Positions 47,265 through 58,792 of a stretch of DNA of 64,000 nt are shown here, piece after piece. The stretch is from Haberlea rhodopensis (taxonomy: Eukaryota; Streptophyta; Magnoliopsida; Lamiales; Gesneriaceae), in the NCBI GenBank assembly GCA_907163345.1, contig CAJQUN010000040.1:5456001-5520000 (forward strand). Direction: 5' to 3'. The notes under the pieces are model-generated. The model made no database searches, was not told where the DNA came from, and saw only the letters and a list, made by a program, of their open reading frames with translations. Numbering within the stretch: the first letter of the stretch is position 1; each line of letters starts with the position of its first letter. A program made the position numbers and the translations under genes.

Positions 47265-48909
47265 TAAAACATTATGCATAACCATGTCCAAAGTCGAACT
47301 CTTGTTTGATGAATCTTAGGTATGCCGCTTCAATTCTATCCTTATACCCATATTCCCATTATTGGTACATCCAACGATGCTATAACATTTCCACTCGTAT
47401 ATTTAAATGAGAGATGTCTTGTCCTACCTCTCACACTGCATCTTTCCAATGCCTCCATAATCCAGAGTTTCCAGAGTAACACGCAAAGCGGTTACTGCGC
47501 TAATTAGTTGCCATATGCAATCAATCATATAATGATTCCCCGGCAACATCATTCTTTAGTCACAACTCTACAGTATCGTGTGAGTACATCAATTCGGATC
47601 CAAAATACTGCATCCAAGTTCTCAACAGTCCCTCAATCTTCTATAGAGGATGGTAATCCCTATCACAACAGCTCATCTGATTGACAATCTCTCAAATACA
47701 ACATATGTCAGTACATGACATATCGGTCTTACTAACAACATTGCCACCACCAACTTGAAATAACTCTCATTTCAAGTCGTACAAGAAGTTCTCGTTATCA
47801 CCTCATACAGGTCATCATACCTTGGTACCCCCATCTATTTGAAGGGTATAATCAATTCACTTTCTACCTGACCTTCCTACGGTGTTACCATTACCACCAA
47901 CAGGTGATATAGTCAAGGACCAAATCACATTTCACACCTTGTCCCAGTCGACCCTACACAAAGCATTCCTCATTCATTCATGAAGTCATCATAAAGAAGA
48001 GAACATCCTCTTCTCAATTTCACTTCCTGAAACTTACGCATATATGCTAAAGGTGTCAACCAGTACATGCCAATCCTCACTCATGAGAATGTAATGACAT
48101 GTTATGCGATTATCTCTGTTCTGCCTGACAACTCTACACACATGCAATGTCCAAATCAACCCACTCAGTGCCAAGACACACTCAGCACACATATAGTACA
48201 TCCGACTATGCAGTCCATAGAACCAGATGCCATAATATGCATTCTGCAAACAAACATACTCCACTTCATCCTCTCATATCAGCTGCAGACATACAAGCAT
48301 ATTCAATTCCGTTCATAAATTCCCATGGAGACATGCATATAGCTTATTTGCATTCTACATTTAGAACGATGGTATCAGTATCCATCGTCTTGATATGATC
48401 GTCAACATACTATATTGGCACCCCCCCGCCAATCAATGACATTCCATTCTCATACCAAACAGTAACAAAATCAAGTACCGATTCTCTATCGTCTGGTACG
48501 CCATATATCATATCTGGCAAATACGATGAGCATCAGTTTCCCCATCTCCCAAACTCTACAACACATTCACAAGCGGTACATGGAATAACTCAAGCCCGAA
48601 AGCACCATCCAGACCTCTATTCCCTAGCCCACATAAGTCAACAAGAACAGAACGAGAAATAAACGCGTATAATGCCAGTCACATAATACTAATGACTTAG
48701 AAACACAATCTGATGACATCCCAGATTCACAGTCTCACTGTCACTGATTTTGCACCGCTTTATCAGTACTCAGCATCTATGGCATATCATTACCGAACTC
48801 TCAAACAGTGTATCTCAGTTCCACCATATCCCGGTTTGGCTTTCCTTATCATATCATTCACCACAAACATAAAGTTCAGCACAATAACCACACACACACA
48901 TCCGAGGTC
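47265..48909 (-). mobile_element. F2 interior, part 2, decayed
   Basis: No recognisable domain or repeat. Its placement between two dated insertions shows it belongs to F2. Confidence 0.5.
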
Positions 48910-48914
48910 CTAAA

Positions 48915-50432
48915 TGTTGGGATATGCCCTAAGACAACTCATTAGATGATTGATTTTGGCATACAATGTAATATGATTTTAATAAAGGCAATTCATTATT
49001 ATATATTATTCCAGTATCTGAGTAATATGAATATGTATATATGTTAATATCCTTAGAATAATATTGTATTATTCTTAAAGATGTCCCTAGTCAAGTATTA
49101 TCATGAATAAGGATAATGATAATGCATTGAGACTAGTATGTATTGATTGATGAATGGTTCATGGATATGAGATATCAAATCAACACATTGGTGCATGTTA
49201 GAGAACGATGTACTGCACAGACCCACCATGAGAATGCTACATGGATAGTTATATGAACGTCATAAGCAATTCTCATAGTGATAATAATGTATGTAATTCT
49301 TACAACTTGAGATCACCAGAGATCCCAACATAAGGAGTTGTATATCTTGATATTGTCAAACGTTACCTGTAACAGGGTAAACTATAAAGACAATCATTGG
49401 ATACACCATGAATTATGTAGAGGGATGTTGGTTGATCAAGATAGGATTTGTCCCTCCTATATAACAGGAGAAGTGTTTGGGCCCTTGATCAAGTGAGACT
49501 AAAATGCATGGCCATGCTCGAATGAGTCGATATGTGATATCGAGCTTATTCGTTTATTCTAGTCAACTTGGGGATCAAGAAATAAAAGATTGAACTATAC
49601 GAGTATGACATTCCATGACTCGTGTTTAATCTAAACACATAGGACAAATGGATTAAGTTACATGGTTGTTATTATCACAGGCCATAGGTTATGTCGAGTC
49701 AAAGACATTCTTGTAACTTGGGTAGACTTGATGTGTTGCTAGATACCACTCATTGCTTGTGACATAAAATCAGATTTTATGTCACTGCCAACGTTGCAAG
49801 ATCCTAACGGGTCGCACAAAAGATTAAATCGATAAAGGGAGATATAATTCATTGGATGAATTAAGTTGATTAGGAAGAGTCCTAATCATATAATAATAAT
49901 ATGTTATATTATTATGGGCCTTATTTTATACAGATATATGTGATATATATATAAAATTGGATATGCATATACGAAGGTAATAATGGGATGGGCCAGGGAG
50001 TTTTTTGGAAAACCCCTACTCCTAAGATTATTAGCCGTCGAACATACGTGTATATATATAAGCCTGCATTATGTTTTATTTTTAGGTTAATTAAGAATTA
50101 ACAAACACAAAAACCTAGCAGACAATTTGTGAAAAAGGAGTCGTCACCTTTTTGGCGTCACTCATCATTTTCACGGTTGAAGACCAAGTCTAGCAACTTG
50201 TTCTTCAACATCCCTTTATCGACATAATCGTGTGGATATCATAGAGGCATAACTTGAAAAGTTTTGCTACTGACTCGAGGACGCGTTGGACGTGCTACTT
50301 CGTGGGATTCGGCTCAAACACGCTACAAGGGTATCATTCTTTTCACCCCGATATGATTAACTCGGTATATGTTCTGGGTTGGGAATCCAAAATTTTATTT
50401 CTGCTGCGGATTTGCATGTTGGATTTCTTATA
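48915..50432 (+). mobile_element. C 5' LTR (1518 bp)
   Basis: Begins TGTTGGGATATGCCC and ends GGATTTCTTATA (ACA changed to ATA; the 3' LTR keeps CCTTACA). It has no palindrome array. Confidence 0.92.
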
Positions 50433-50433
50433 G

Positions 50434-50446
50434 CGATATCAAAGCC
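50434..50446 (+). other. C primer-binding site, degenerate
   Basis: CGATATCAAAGCC against the consensus TGGTATCAGAGCC: 10 of 13 match the tRNA-iMet complement, right after the LTR. Confidence 0.65.
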
Positions 50447-50631
50447 GTGTACGAATCTCATATCGGGGCTATGTGATTAATTGTTTAATCATGTTTTGAG
50501 TCATTTATGCATGCTAATTAAAACTATAAGAACAACATATATGATATGTTATAATCAAGTTTGCGAAAATTATCGTAAAAATTATATATGATATAATTAA
50601 CGAATTATATGTATAAGATACATGCGTGCGC

Positions 50632-50958
50632 GCGACCAAGCGTTTGAGGCGGGCGACCGCATAGCCGCAAGGGTGCGCGACCGAGCCACCCCTTCCTCAC
50701 CAAGGCGTGCGACCGAGCTCACCATGGCGCGCGATCGAGCCACCATGGCGCGCGACCGAGCCTCTTGTGAAGGGCGACTAGTTTGGCGTTGTGAAGGGCG
50801 ACCGCATGACTTGTGAAGGGCGACCGATGCTTGGGTCATGGCTTGAGGCGGGCGACCGATGCTTGGGCTCATGGCTTGAGGTGGGCGACCGAGCTCATGG
50901 CGCATGGCTTGAGGCAGGCGACCGAGCTCATGGATCATGCTTGAGAGGTGGGCGAGCG
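50632..50958 (+). repeat. GCGACCGA array in the copia leader, 13 sites
   Basis: GCGACC or a close variant starts at 50632, 50653, 50677, 50709, 50731 (GCGATCGAGC), 50752, 50774, 50798, 50820, 50852, 50885, 50918 and 50952. Steps are 21, 24, 32, 22, 21, 22, 24, 22, 32, 33, 33 and 34 bp, clustering at two and three helical turns. The region is strongly GC-rich in an AT-rich element. Frames stay open through it on both strands, but none looks like a protein. Confidence 0.85.
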
Positions 50959-50986
50959 TTCGTGCCCCTCTCGTGAGCGGGGCCCG

Positions 50987-51025
50987 AGACATTTGATGTC
51001 TGCGGGGTCCGAGGCATGTGATGCC
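50987..51025 (+). other. Two covarying hairpins in the copia leader
   Basis: AGACAT-TTG-ATGTCT (50987-51001) and GGCAT-GTG-ATGCC (51013-51025). The stems are the same two versions found in S5 (23363-23517). Confidence 0.65.
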
Positions 51026-52123
51026 CTTGGCCTGCGATAAGTTTTCCAAATTTTATTTTACAGTTTATGTACATAGAATTAAATTTTAAAATGTTTAGAA
51101 TTTAATTCATAAATTATGGTAGCATGTTTTATGTGTTATTTGAGCATGGTGCATGGTTATAGCCCTGTGACCTATTAGATTGGAATTTTGTGAATGATTG
51201 TAATTTAAATACGGCCTGCGAGTCGTGCCTTCTCTATTTTTTTCCTGAATGTATTCCCTCCCTTATGCTCCCCCTCGAATGTAACTCGAGGACTCTCTAT
51301 ATCATGTAATTGTTATATAATATAGTTAAAGTTTTATTGATGGAGATCAATGAAGATGGACCATAGTGCCGGGACGAGGAGGCCATTCACAAAAGGTCCA
51401 AAGAGGTGCTTGGAGAAGTTACCCTTAGGTTGACCTTTTAGATTTTCTCATTGGCTTGAGAAAATCATTAGTTAGGGCTATAACCATGTCACGTTTATTT
51501 TATGTTGATGTATGTGATGCATGGTTATCGTTTTATTTAATATTGATGCTTGATATACATATATGTAGATATGTATATATGTATATGTACCAGACATATT
51601 TTCAATATTAATAAAATCATGACATTTTTAAATCCCTCTTATAATATTAAGTCGATCAAGATGCCTTCCAATTAAAAATACTCGTCAAGACTTCGATTGA
51701 ACATGTGTGGGTTTGCCAAAGCAAAGCACCGTGACATTCTTATTAAGGCGCGAAAGGATAAAAGTGATATTCGTGTTATTTTAAAATTGGGTTCGACTTA
51801 ACTAGCGTTATCTCAATAGGATTGGGAACCTAGAGGCATGGGGTTGGGTAATATTTCATTAGATGAATTAGAACAAAGTGTTGTTCGCCAACCATCCAAG
51901 AGTTACATGTGATGTAATTGACAAAGCGTTGTCTACCCAAATAATCGAGTCTTGGGTGATTAGCCAAAGCTAACTCAAGGTTAGGTGAAATATGGATCTT
52001 GGCCCACTAATAGTTTTGAGGGTTGATGTTTTTAACTAAATAGTGGGAGTATCATTTAATATAAGACCTTATTAAATGATTAAAATCATAAACTTATTTT
52101 GCATATTTATATTGTAGATATCC
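51026..52123 (+). mobile_element. Copia leader, unstructured part
   Basis: AT-rich sequence up to the gag start, with no ORF or repeat that I recognise. Long leaders are common in plant copia elements. Confidence 0.5.
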
Positions 52124-52615
52124 ATGGCATCAAACAATGTTACAAGCACACTTTCATTGCGATCGGTCCTTGAGAAGGACAAATTAAATGGGACAAATTT
52201 CCTAAACTGGTATAGGAATCTGAGGATTGTCCTCAAACAAGAGAAAAAGCAATATGTCCTTGAGGAACCCTTACCTGCTGAGGAACCTCCCATTGCGGCC
52301 GCGAGGGCTTATAAGGATGCTTACAAGAAGCATCAAATGACGCACTTGATGTTGGTTGTTTAATGCTTGCAACCATGAACTCTGAGCTTCAGAAGCAACA
52401 TGAGGAAATGGATGCGTTCAATATGATTGAACATCTAAAGCAACTTTACCAACAACAAGCTAGACAAGAGAGGTATGACGTCTCTAAAGCGTTGTTTCAG
52501 TGCAGAATGGTAGAAGGAACCCTTGTTGGATCTCATGTACTCAAGATGATTGGATACATAGAGAATTTTGAGAAACTAGGTTTTCCGTTGGTCCAAGAGT
52601 TGGCCACAGACGTGA
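52124..52615 (+). pseudogene. gag: C gag, N-terminal part
   Basis: Starts at ATG 52124 with MASNNVTSTLSLRSVLEKDK and LNGTNFLNWYRNLRIVLKQ, the usual start of plant copia gag (UBN2 type). A one-base shift near 52340 moves the frame; from 52363 it continues MLATMNSELQKQHEEMDAFN through ALFQCRMVEG and IGYIENFEKLGFPLVQELA. It stops where the solo LTR enters at 52616. Confidence 0.9.
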
Positions 52616-53362
52616 TGTGATATCCCCGAAATAATTATATGCAATTTGGGCATTAATTATGTTTATGTGATTTTTATGGTGATAATTAATATATGTGTTG
52701 GAATTAATTATCTTGGTAAAATGCTTAGTCACATGGTATGCGTGACCTGATAGTGCATTTCGGGGTGCATGTTATGCATGTTGAGAAATTAGGGGTTATT
52801 ATGGTTTGATTATGGAAATTGATAATTATTTGGTAAAACATGATTTTAATTGGGATTTTGATGCATTATGGTAAATGCTTTTAAAATATTATGTTGGGGT
52901 GTTTCATACACCATGGGAAATTGTGGGTGTACAATTTAATTTAATAACCCACTTATACCCCCCAATCCCCACTATACCCATCACTTTTCTACTTTCCCCC
53001 AAATCACTCATCCAAACCCTTCTCCCCTTAATTTTCTAGATTGGGCAAAGAGGTGAAGAGAAATCCTTCCAAAAACTTGATTTGTGGGATTTGGTGTGAG
53101 ATTTGGAGCCCCCAAGAGGTATGGATACCTCCTTGTTGTTTTTGTTGTGTTTGGATTGGGTTTGTTAAGGTTTTGAATGGTTTTGAAATGGGTTATTTTG
53201 GGTTGGTATGATCTTGGTTGAATGTTGGATTTTTGGGATGTTTAAAGTATATTTTGAAGGTTATTATGTGTTTGATGTTGTTGGTATGAAGGTAGGAGAG
53301 TTGTTATGGATTGGAAAGGAATTTTGGAGCAAAAATGGTGAATTTTCGGGTTACAGACACTG

Positions 53363-53570
53363 GCGATCGATCGCCCGTTCCAGGCGATCGATCGCGCGCT
53401 GCCAGTGCGCATTTGGAGTGTCTGGCGATCGATCGCCACTCTTGGGCAATCGATCGGCGAGGCTGGCAATCGATCGCGCCAAATGTGGCGATCGATCGCC
53501 AAAGCGAGAAAATTTCAGAATCGGGCAGTAAGGTCTCGCGATCGATCGCCCGTCACAGGCGATCGATCCC
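53363..53570. repeat. Phased palindrome array, 8 sites
   Basis: Cores start at 53364, 53385, 53426, 53447, 53467, 53489, 53539 and 53560. Steps are 21, 41, 21, 20, 22, 50 and 21 bp. Relative to E2 the 41 and 50 bp rests are exchanged, yet the total span (196 bp) is the same. Confidence 0.92.
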
Positions 53571-53913
53571 GAAAGGCAAAATGTGGGATTTTTGTATATT
53601 TTGGTGGAATTTTTGATATTGGACTATTATTGGCTCCTAATATTGAATTGTGTGAATGTGTAGAACCATCCCAGGTGGCCACACAGCTTAGGAGATAAAG
53701 TCCACGATATCTCCACTTTTGGAACTAAGGTACGTAGTGAGACGTACGGGCATCGGATGGTAAAACGTATTTGTTACGCTTTGAATTGGTTATGCATTAT
53801 GGTTGCATATAGGGTCTTGTTTATGCATTATGGTTGCATACATGGTTGGAATATGCATTATGGTTGCATGTAATTGTGGGTCGAGATTATATTACAGTGA
53901 TGAAGAATACTTG

Positions 53914-54110
53914 CCGCCTTCATGTCGAAGCGATGATAGAATACTTGCCGCTGTCATATTATAGCGATGAAGAATATTTGCCGCAAACATGTCGAAGTGA
54001 AGGATAATGCCACTGTCATGTTGATGCGAGGGATATTGTGCCGCTAATATGTCGAAGCGAGGGGTATTAATGCCGCTGTCATGTAAACGCGAGGGGTATT
54101 ATGCCACTGA
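53914..54110 (+). repeat. Hairpin units, about 32-bp period
   Basis: CCGC or CCAC unit starts at 53914, 53948, 53981, 54010, 54041, 54073 and 54104, each followed by an AGCGA-like closing stem. This unit type forms the long interior comb of E2 and E4. Confidence 0.75.
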
Positions 54111-54632
54111 TATAATAAGACTGGAACTGGCCATTGGTATACATGGAATGAGTGCATGTCATGACATAAATTACTGGTTTTATAATCCATTGATTATGAT
54201 TATGGTACAGGGACAACCAAGGGGAGCTTTTAAATGTATTAAATACAGGAAGTGAATTGCATTTACGGTTTATGCATTTGAATTACAATCATATTATTGT
54301 GAATATGACTTATTTGCATGCTCATGGTTTTGGGGTTGTTCCTGTAGGTACTTTTGGGCGGACGGGCTAAGGCGGGTTGATGCGGTGAGCTAGTGAGGAG
54401 TGCTCTTGGTAGCAGGCACATTCTTTTGTATAGTATCTACTCTAGGAGTAGTGTAAAGCTATAGGATTAACATTCATTAGTTGGGAATGTAATTAATCCC
54501 TTTTGGAATTTTATTTTGACACTGTAACCTTAGAGCTCATGGCATCAACACGAATTTTATACTCTGTTTATGCATGATAATTCTATTTACACCGTTAATC
54601 CGCACTTAAGGAACTAGGGTCCTTACACGTGA

Positions 54633-56677
54633 TCTTGCAATCGTTGCCTGATAGCTACAGTCAATTTGTTCTGAATTACAATATGATTGAAATTGAGAAG
54701 ACTCTACCGCAGTTGCTTGGTATGTTGAGAACTTACGAAGCAAACTCAAAGAAGTCTAAGCCCACAAACGTACTTATTGTGAATAAGGGCAAGGGAAAGG
54801 CTAAAGCACAAGGCATTAAAAGGAACAAGAAAGTCTTTGTTAAACCTAAGCCTCATGCTACTGCACTTAAGCCAAAGGGAGGAGGGGCTAAGGAAGGAAA
54901 CTGCTTCCATTGCGGTGAGACCGGTCATTGGAAGATAAACTGCAAGTTATACCTGGAAGATCTTAAGAAGACGAAGGGAAGTGTGACTTCTACTTCAGGT
55001 AGTTTTGTTATAGAAGTCAATTTATCTACTTCTTCATCATGGGTATTAGATACTGGATGTGGTTCTCACATTTGTGTTAATGTGCAGAATCTCAAAAGGA
55101 GTAGAGTTTTGGCTAAAGGCGAAGTTGACCTCCGAGTGAGAAATGGAGCAAGAGTTGCTGCATTAGCTATTGGAGATTATTCATTAACTTTGCCTTCTGG
55201 TTTAATATTAGATTTACAAGACTGTTATTTTGTGCCATCTATTACTAGAAACATTATTTCAATTTCTTGTTCCAACAAGATTGGTTTTTCATTTATTATA
55301 AAAGACAAATGTTGCTCCATTTATTTAAATGAGATGTTTTATGCTAGTACACAATTGATTAATGGCCTTTATGTTTTAAATCTAGATATGCATGTCTATA
55401 ACATAAATACTAAAAGGATTAAGAATAATGATTCTAATCCAACTTATCTCTGGCATTGTCGCTTGGGTCATATAAACGAGAATCACATATCAAAGCTTCA
55501 TGAAGATGGAGCTTTAGATTCATTTGATTTTGAATCATATGAAACATGTGAATTTTGTTTAATGGGCAAGATGACTAAAGCCCCTTTCAAGGGACATGTT
55601 GAAAGGGCAAGTTACTTATTGAGTCTCATACATAGTGATGTATGTGGCCCAATAAGCACACAAGTTAGAGGTGGTTTTCAATACTTCGTTACATTTACTG
55701 ATGACTTCAGTAGATATGGGTATGTGTACCTAATGAAACACAAACATGAAACCTCTGAAAAGTTCAAGGATTTCAAGAATGAAGTACAAAACCAGCTTGG
55801 CAAAAGTATCAAAATCCTTCGATCATATCGAAGAGGTTTATACTTAAACCAAGAGTTTCATGACTATCTAAAGGAGTGTGGGATAGTCCCAAAACTCACA
55901 CCTCCATATACTCCACAATGGAATGGCGTATCTGAAAGGAGGAATCGAACTTTGTTGGACATGGTTCGATCTATGATGAGTCATGTAGATCTTCCGATTT
56001 CCTTTTGGGGACATGCTTTAGAAACAGCAATATTTATACTGAACCGTGTTCCATCTAAATCAGTAGAAAAGACACCATATGAGATATGGACTAAGAAGCG
56101 TCCTAGTATGTCTTTTATGAAGATTTGGGGTTGTGAGGCTTACGTGAGACGTCACGGCTCCAATAAACTTGGACCCAAATCTGATAAGTGTTTATTTGTG
56201 GGGTATCCTAAGGAAACGAAAGGTTACTATTTCTATTATCCCACCGAGAACAAAGTGGTTGTTGCTCGGACAGGTGTCTTTCTTGAAAGAGAATTTATTT
56301 CTAGAAGAACCAGTGGGAGACAAATAGAACTTACTGAAGTACAACCACAAGAAAACACTAAGCATGATATTGAGATGAAAACAGAGCAGTCACCACAAGT
56401 TGTTGTGGATGAAATGCCTGCTCAAGAGACACAAGCCCAGCGTAGGTCTGTAAGAGTACACCGGGAGCCACAGAGATGTGGATTTCTTGTGACTCAACAA
56501 GGTGACTTACTACTCATTGATGAGGATGAGCCGTCATCTTATCAAGAAGCTATAATGGGCCTTGATTCTGAGAAATGGCAAGAGGCCATGAAATCTGAGA
56601 TGGAATCCATGTATGTAAACCAAGTATGGACTTTGGTTGACTCACTTGAAGGGGTAAGACCCATAGGGTGCAAATGA
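54633..56677 (+). pseudogene. pol: C gag end, protease, integrase and start of RT
   Basis: A 682-residue frame. It starts with the second half of gag (ILQSLPDSYSQFVLNYNMIE) and a CCHC knuckle (CFHCGETGHWKINC, about residues 92-105). Then come the protease active site (WVLDTGCGSHIC), the integrase zinc region (LWHCRLGH and CEFCLMGK) and the DDE core. The first Asp is in LIHSDVCGP and the Glu in NGVSERRNRT. The second Asp is lost: the usual SDRGG reads SYRRG near 55830. The frame enters RT (EAMKSEMESMYVNQVWTLVD) and stops at TGA 56675-56677, where Trp is expected. Confidence 0.93.
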
Positions 56678-57603
56678 ATTTTCAAGAAAAATACCAATAT
56701 GGATGGTAATGTACAAACCTTCAAAGGACGACTGGTTGCTAAAGGTTTAAAACAAATTCATGGTATTGACTATGATGAAACTTTTTCTCCAGTTTCCATG
56801 GTTAAATCCATTAGGATCTTACTTGCTATAGCTACATTTCATGGTTATGAAATCTGGCATATGGATGTCAAAACAGCTTTCCTTAATGGAAATTCACTTG
56901 AGGATGTGTACATGACACATCCCTAGGGTTTTGTCGATCCAAAGGATGCTGGAAAGATATGCAAGCTACAACGATCCATTTATGGATTAAAGCAAGCTTC
57001 TCGGAGTTGGAATCTTCGTTTTGATGATGCAATCAAAGAGTTTGGTTTCATCAAGAACGTAGATGAACCTTGTGTCTACAAGAAGGTCAGTGGGAGCATA
57101 ATTATCTTTCTAGTGTTGTATGTAGATGACATACTTCTCATTGGAAATGATATCCCTGCCTTGCAATCTGTAAAGATTTGGCTAGGGAATTGCTTTTCTA
57201 TGAAAGACTTGGGTGAAGCCACCTACGTGTTAGGTATCAAGATCTATAGAGATAGATCAAGAAGATTACTTGGCCTAAGTCAAAGTACATACATAGATAA
57301 AGTGCTAAAACGATTTATCATGCAAGAATCAAAGAAAGGATTCGTGCCTATGACACATGGAATATATCTCTCGAAGGATCAGTGTCCTTCAACACAAGAT
57401 GAGAGACAACGCATGAGTAAGATTCCATATGCGTCAGCTATTGGATCTATCATGTATGCCATGATATGTACTCGTCCCGATGTCTCGTATGCTTTGAGCA
57501 TGACGAGCAGATATCAAGTTGATCCAGGTGAATGTCACTGGATCGCTGTCAAGAATATCCTGAAGTACTTGAGAAGAACTAAGGATACATTCTTGATTTA
57601 TGG
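56678..57603 (+). pseudogene. pol: C reverse transcriptase, main part
   Basis: It continues in frame after the TGA: GRLVAKGLKQIHGIDYDETF, block A MDVKTAFLNG with the catalytic Asp, a second stop (TAG 56924-56926, where Glu is usual), IYGLKQASRSWN, and the catalytic box LYVDDILLIGND, intact. It then runs to the start of RNase H (RRTKDTFLIYG), where copia sequence ends abruptly. Confidence 0.92.
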
Positions 57604-58375
57604 ATACTGTGAATGATATTATTCATTTGTCAGCCTTGATGACGTCTTGTTGTACTCTGGGTTATGATTTTGATGCAGTGACAGTGCCAGTAAGGGTATC
57701 AACATTATTAGATGAACCTAATATCTTTGATAATATCATAACAGCACAGAACACTGACGATGAAGTACGACAATGGAAGGAGATGATAAATCAAGGAAAA
57801 ACATCTTTGTTTGTATTGGTAAATGATGGAAGTGTGAAGTATAGAAAGTGTTGGGTAGTTCCTGCTATATCTGGACTACGCCAATAACTACTACAACGTG
57901 CTCATTGTAGTAGATACATTATACGTCCTGGAGGAAAAAAGATGTATAAGGACTTGCGTACACAGTTTTGGTGGAAACGCATGAAACATTATGTGCTTCA
58001 TTGTGAAAAGATGTTTGATCTGTCAATAAGTGAAAGCAGAAAGACAAAGATCATGAGGTGAACTGTTGAGTTTAGAGATTCCTATATGGAAATGGGAGCA
58101 TATCACTATGGATTTTGTTACCCATTTGCCAAGGACTTCTTCTGGTTTTGCTATTTGGGTGATAGTTGACAGGCTGACGAAGGTAGCTCACTTCATACCA
58201 TATAGTATGACGTTTGCCTACTTGAAAATGGATCAGTTGTATATTCGAGATGTAGTGAGACTACATGGAATACAAGTTTCGATTGTATCTGATCGAGGTC
58301 CGAGGTTCACTTCTCATTTTTGGGAAGGATTACAGTCAGCAACGAAGACTGAAGTGAGATTAATTACATAAATGG
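57603..58375 (+). pseudogene. Gypsy pol patch inside copia RNase H
   Basis: About 770 bp of Ty3/gypsy sequence in the same orientation. It starts DIIHLSALMTSCC (RNase H to integrase linker) and continues through RPGGKKMYKDLRTQFWWKRM, then frameshifts. From 58066 it gives IPIWKWEHITMDFVTHLPR, VIVDRLTKVAHFIPYSMTF and VSIVSDRGPRFTSHFWEGL. It stops at EVRLIT, just before the QTDGQTE region. It has no LTR, PBS or duplicated target. About 30 copia residues are missing at the site, so sequence was replaced, not only added. Confidence 0.88.
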
Positions 58376-58777
58376 AGGTGTTGTGTGCTGGAAGAGTTCA
58401 AAACAAGAGGCAGTACCCGACTCTACAACTGAAGCTGAGTATATTGCTGCCTCAGATGCAGCAAAGGAAGCCGTTGGATCAAGAAGTTCATTTCTGAGCT
58501 TGGGGTTATGCCTAGCATACTAGATCCGATTGAACTCTATTGTGACAACAATGGAGCCATCGCATTGGCTAAGGAACCCAGATCTCACCAGCGATCCAAA
58601 CACATACTTCGGCGCTTTCATTTCATTCGAGAAATCGTTGAAAGAGGAGATGTGAAAATATGCAAAGTACCAACTGATGATAATGTATCTGACCCACTGA
58701 CGAAACCTCTGTCACAGCAGAAGCATGATCGTCATACTAGATCTTTAGGCATTAAGTACATGTTTGATTGGTCTTAG
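58376..58777 (+). pseudogene. pol: C RNase H, C-terminal part
   Basis: Copia resumes with GGVVCWKSSKQEAVPDSTT and EAEYIAASDAAKEAV, then a one-base loss (near 58475). From 58508 it gives LYCDNNGAIALAKEP, SKHILRRFHFIREIVERGD and the C-terminal end LGIKYMFDWS with its natural stop at 58777. The tract GTGGGAGATT before the 3' LTR is the polypurine tract. Confidence 0.9.
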
Positions 58778-58792
58778 TGCAAGTGGGAGATT

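Larger units (their letters stand above)
52616..54627 (+). mobile_element. Solo LTR of the E3 family in copia gag (2012 bp)
   Basis: It runs from TGTGATATCCCCG to GGGTCCTTACA, with TSD CGTGA (52611-52615 and 54628-54632). Removing it and one TSD restores a continuous gag alignment. It contains the array (53363-53570), GTACGT-AGTGAG-ACGTAC (53730-53747) and the hairpin units (53914-54110). Confidence 0.95.

Noticed and set aside
50434..50446. Second tRNA-type PBS for the copia element
   Set aside because: The degenerate site is best explained as a decayed tRNA-iMet PBS; no match to another tRNA end.
50597..51049. 150-residue minus-strand frame in the copia leader
   Set aside because: Lies entirely on the GC-rich GCGACCGA array, antisense to the element, with overlapping frames on the other strand.
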